DNA of 13,822 nucleotides. It comes from Chloroflexota bacterium (GTDB lineage Bacteria; Chloroflexota; Dehalococcoidia; DSTF01; RBG-16-68-14). How positions within the stretch are numbered: position 1 is the first letter of the stretch; every line of letters begins with the position of its first letter. Shown piece after piece: positions 13,358 to 13,822 of the stretch. Under the pieces are notes generated by a model. It was not told the origin of the DNA. It saw only the letters and a list, made by a program, of their open reading frames with translations, and did not search any database. The stretch is taken from positions 1 through 13,822 of the forward strand of contig JADFNZ010000029.1 of assembly GCA_022563135.1 (NCBI GenBank), read 5' to 3'. Both the position numbers and the translations under genes were made by a program.

Positions 13358-13822
13358 ATGCCAACTGTGAGCGAACCCCTCTCTCAGCAAGAGCTGAACG
13401 CGCTGCGCCAGATCACCACGCCGACCGTCGCGAACGCGATCGAGACGTTCGACATGCGTCCCCGCAACGAGGGCTTCGCGGACGCATCGATCCGCTGCAT
13501 CCTCCCGGAGCTCGGCGCCATGGCCGGCTACGCCGTGACAGCGAAGATCGCCGCGCGCGAGCGCCCGCAGGGCGCCCTCCGGCCGTGGGAGATGTGGGAG
13601 GCGATGGCGAAAGTACCCAAGCCCTATGTCGTCGTGATCGAGGACCTCGACTATCCGACCCCGATCGGTTCGTACTGGGGCGAGGTCAATGGCAGCATCT
13701 ACCAGGGCCTGGGCGCCGCCGGCGTCGTCACGAACGGCGGCGTGCGCGACCTGCCCGAGGTGCGCGCGACCGGCTTCCACTTGTTCGCCTCCTACATCCT
13801 CGTCTCACACGCCTACGTCCAC
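13358..13822 (+). CDS. RraA / HMG-aldolase-like family protein, 3'-truncated
   Basis: The first 155 codons of a protein of the RraA/4-hydroxy-4-methyl-2-oxoglutarate aldolase superfamily; it runs off the window. The core motif is GAAGVVTNGGVRDLPEV, with R130-D131-x2-E134 and an upstream WGE (E109) 21 residues before R130. The usual DG before xVRD is NG here. The N-terminal PTVANAIE corresponds to the PTxxDAL-like start of the family. Aldolase members cleave 4-hydroxy-2-oxo acids to pyruvate; RraA itself binds RNase E. Position next to an Ldh2 gene favours a metabolic enzyme. AGGAGG six bases upstream of the ATG marks the start, one base after the Ldh2 stop. Confidence 0.85.
   Translation, partial: MPTVSEPLSQQELNALRQITTPTVANAIETFDMRPRNEGFADASIRCILPELGAMAGYAVTAKIAARERPQGALRPWEMWEAMAKVPKPYVVVIEDLDYPTPIGSYWGEVNGSIYQGLGAAGVVTNGGVRDLPEVRATGFHLFASYILVSHAYVH

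Overview
The window is a GC-rich, gene-dense bacterial chromosomal segment with no tRNA, rRNA, CRISPR array or insertion sequence. The organism cannot be named from the sequence. These traits fit Chloroflexota (for example Dehalococcoidia-like lineages) at least as well as Actinomycetota: a two-subunit-type cobalamin mutase without its own B12 domain, DUF3179 and FKBP lipoproteins, paired small hot-dog dehydratase subunits, and several -10-like hexamers lying right next to start codons. This is a low-confidence inference.

Layout. Positions 2-3891 (+): the C-terminal two thirds of an acyl-CoA mutase large subunit, a strong hairpin, then a PhaB/FabG-like reductase, a kinase-like phosphotransferase overlapping it by 1 nt, and a SAM methyltransferase. 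Positions 3884-5486 (-): a compact operon, read right to left, of an HxlR-type regulator, a FAS1-like/MaoC-N hot-dog subunit, a MaoC hydratase subunit and a PaaI-like thioesterase, with 4 nt gaps or overlaps. Upstream of it on the same strand is an AhpE-like peroxiredoxin (5555-6001). Positions 6212-8036: a DUF3179 lipoprotein (+) converging on a Tat-exported allene-oxide-cyclase-like barrel protein (-). Positions 8037-8432 hold no convincing gene. Positions 8433-10396 (+): a mandelate-racemase-subgroup enolase and two tandem FKBP prolyl isomerases separated in frame by one TAG codon. Position 10379-11077 (-): a membrane-anchored TlpA/ResA-like thioredoxin. Position 11159-12189 (+): a small CxxC thioredoxin-fold protein and a Crp/Fnr regulator. 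Position 12280-13822 (+): an Ldh2-type dehydrogenase and an RraA/HMG-aldolase-like protein cut by the window end.

How the parts may work together. The left half looks like acyl-CoA metabolism: mutase, ketoacyl reductase, two-subunit enoyl hydratase and thioesterase, with a possible redox-sensing local regulator. The right half combines extracytoplasmic protein folding and thiol chemistry (FKBP lipoprotein, tethered thioredoxin, small thioredoxin-like protein) with a Crp-family regulator. The two divergent thioredoxin-like genes share a near-consensus TGTGA-N6-TCACC site, and the adjacent regulator carries the matching RETVTR recognition helix. The enolase, Ldh2 and RraA-like genes could belong to hydroxy-acid or sugar-acid catabolism, but their substrates are unknown.

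The most interesting items are the Crp-like site plus regulator circuit, the in-frame FKBP/TAG/FKBP arrangement, the atypical ribose-contact segment of the mutase, the HxlR-led hot-dog operon with a direct repeat over its promoter, and recurring candidate leaderless promoters. I found no clearly new multi-gene system. These are hypotheses of moderate interest.
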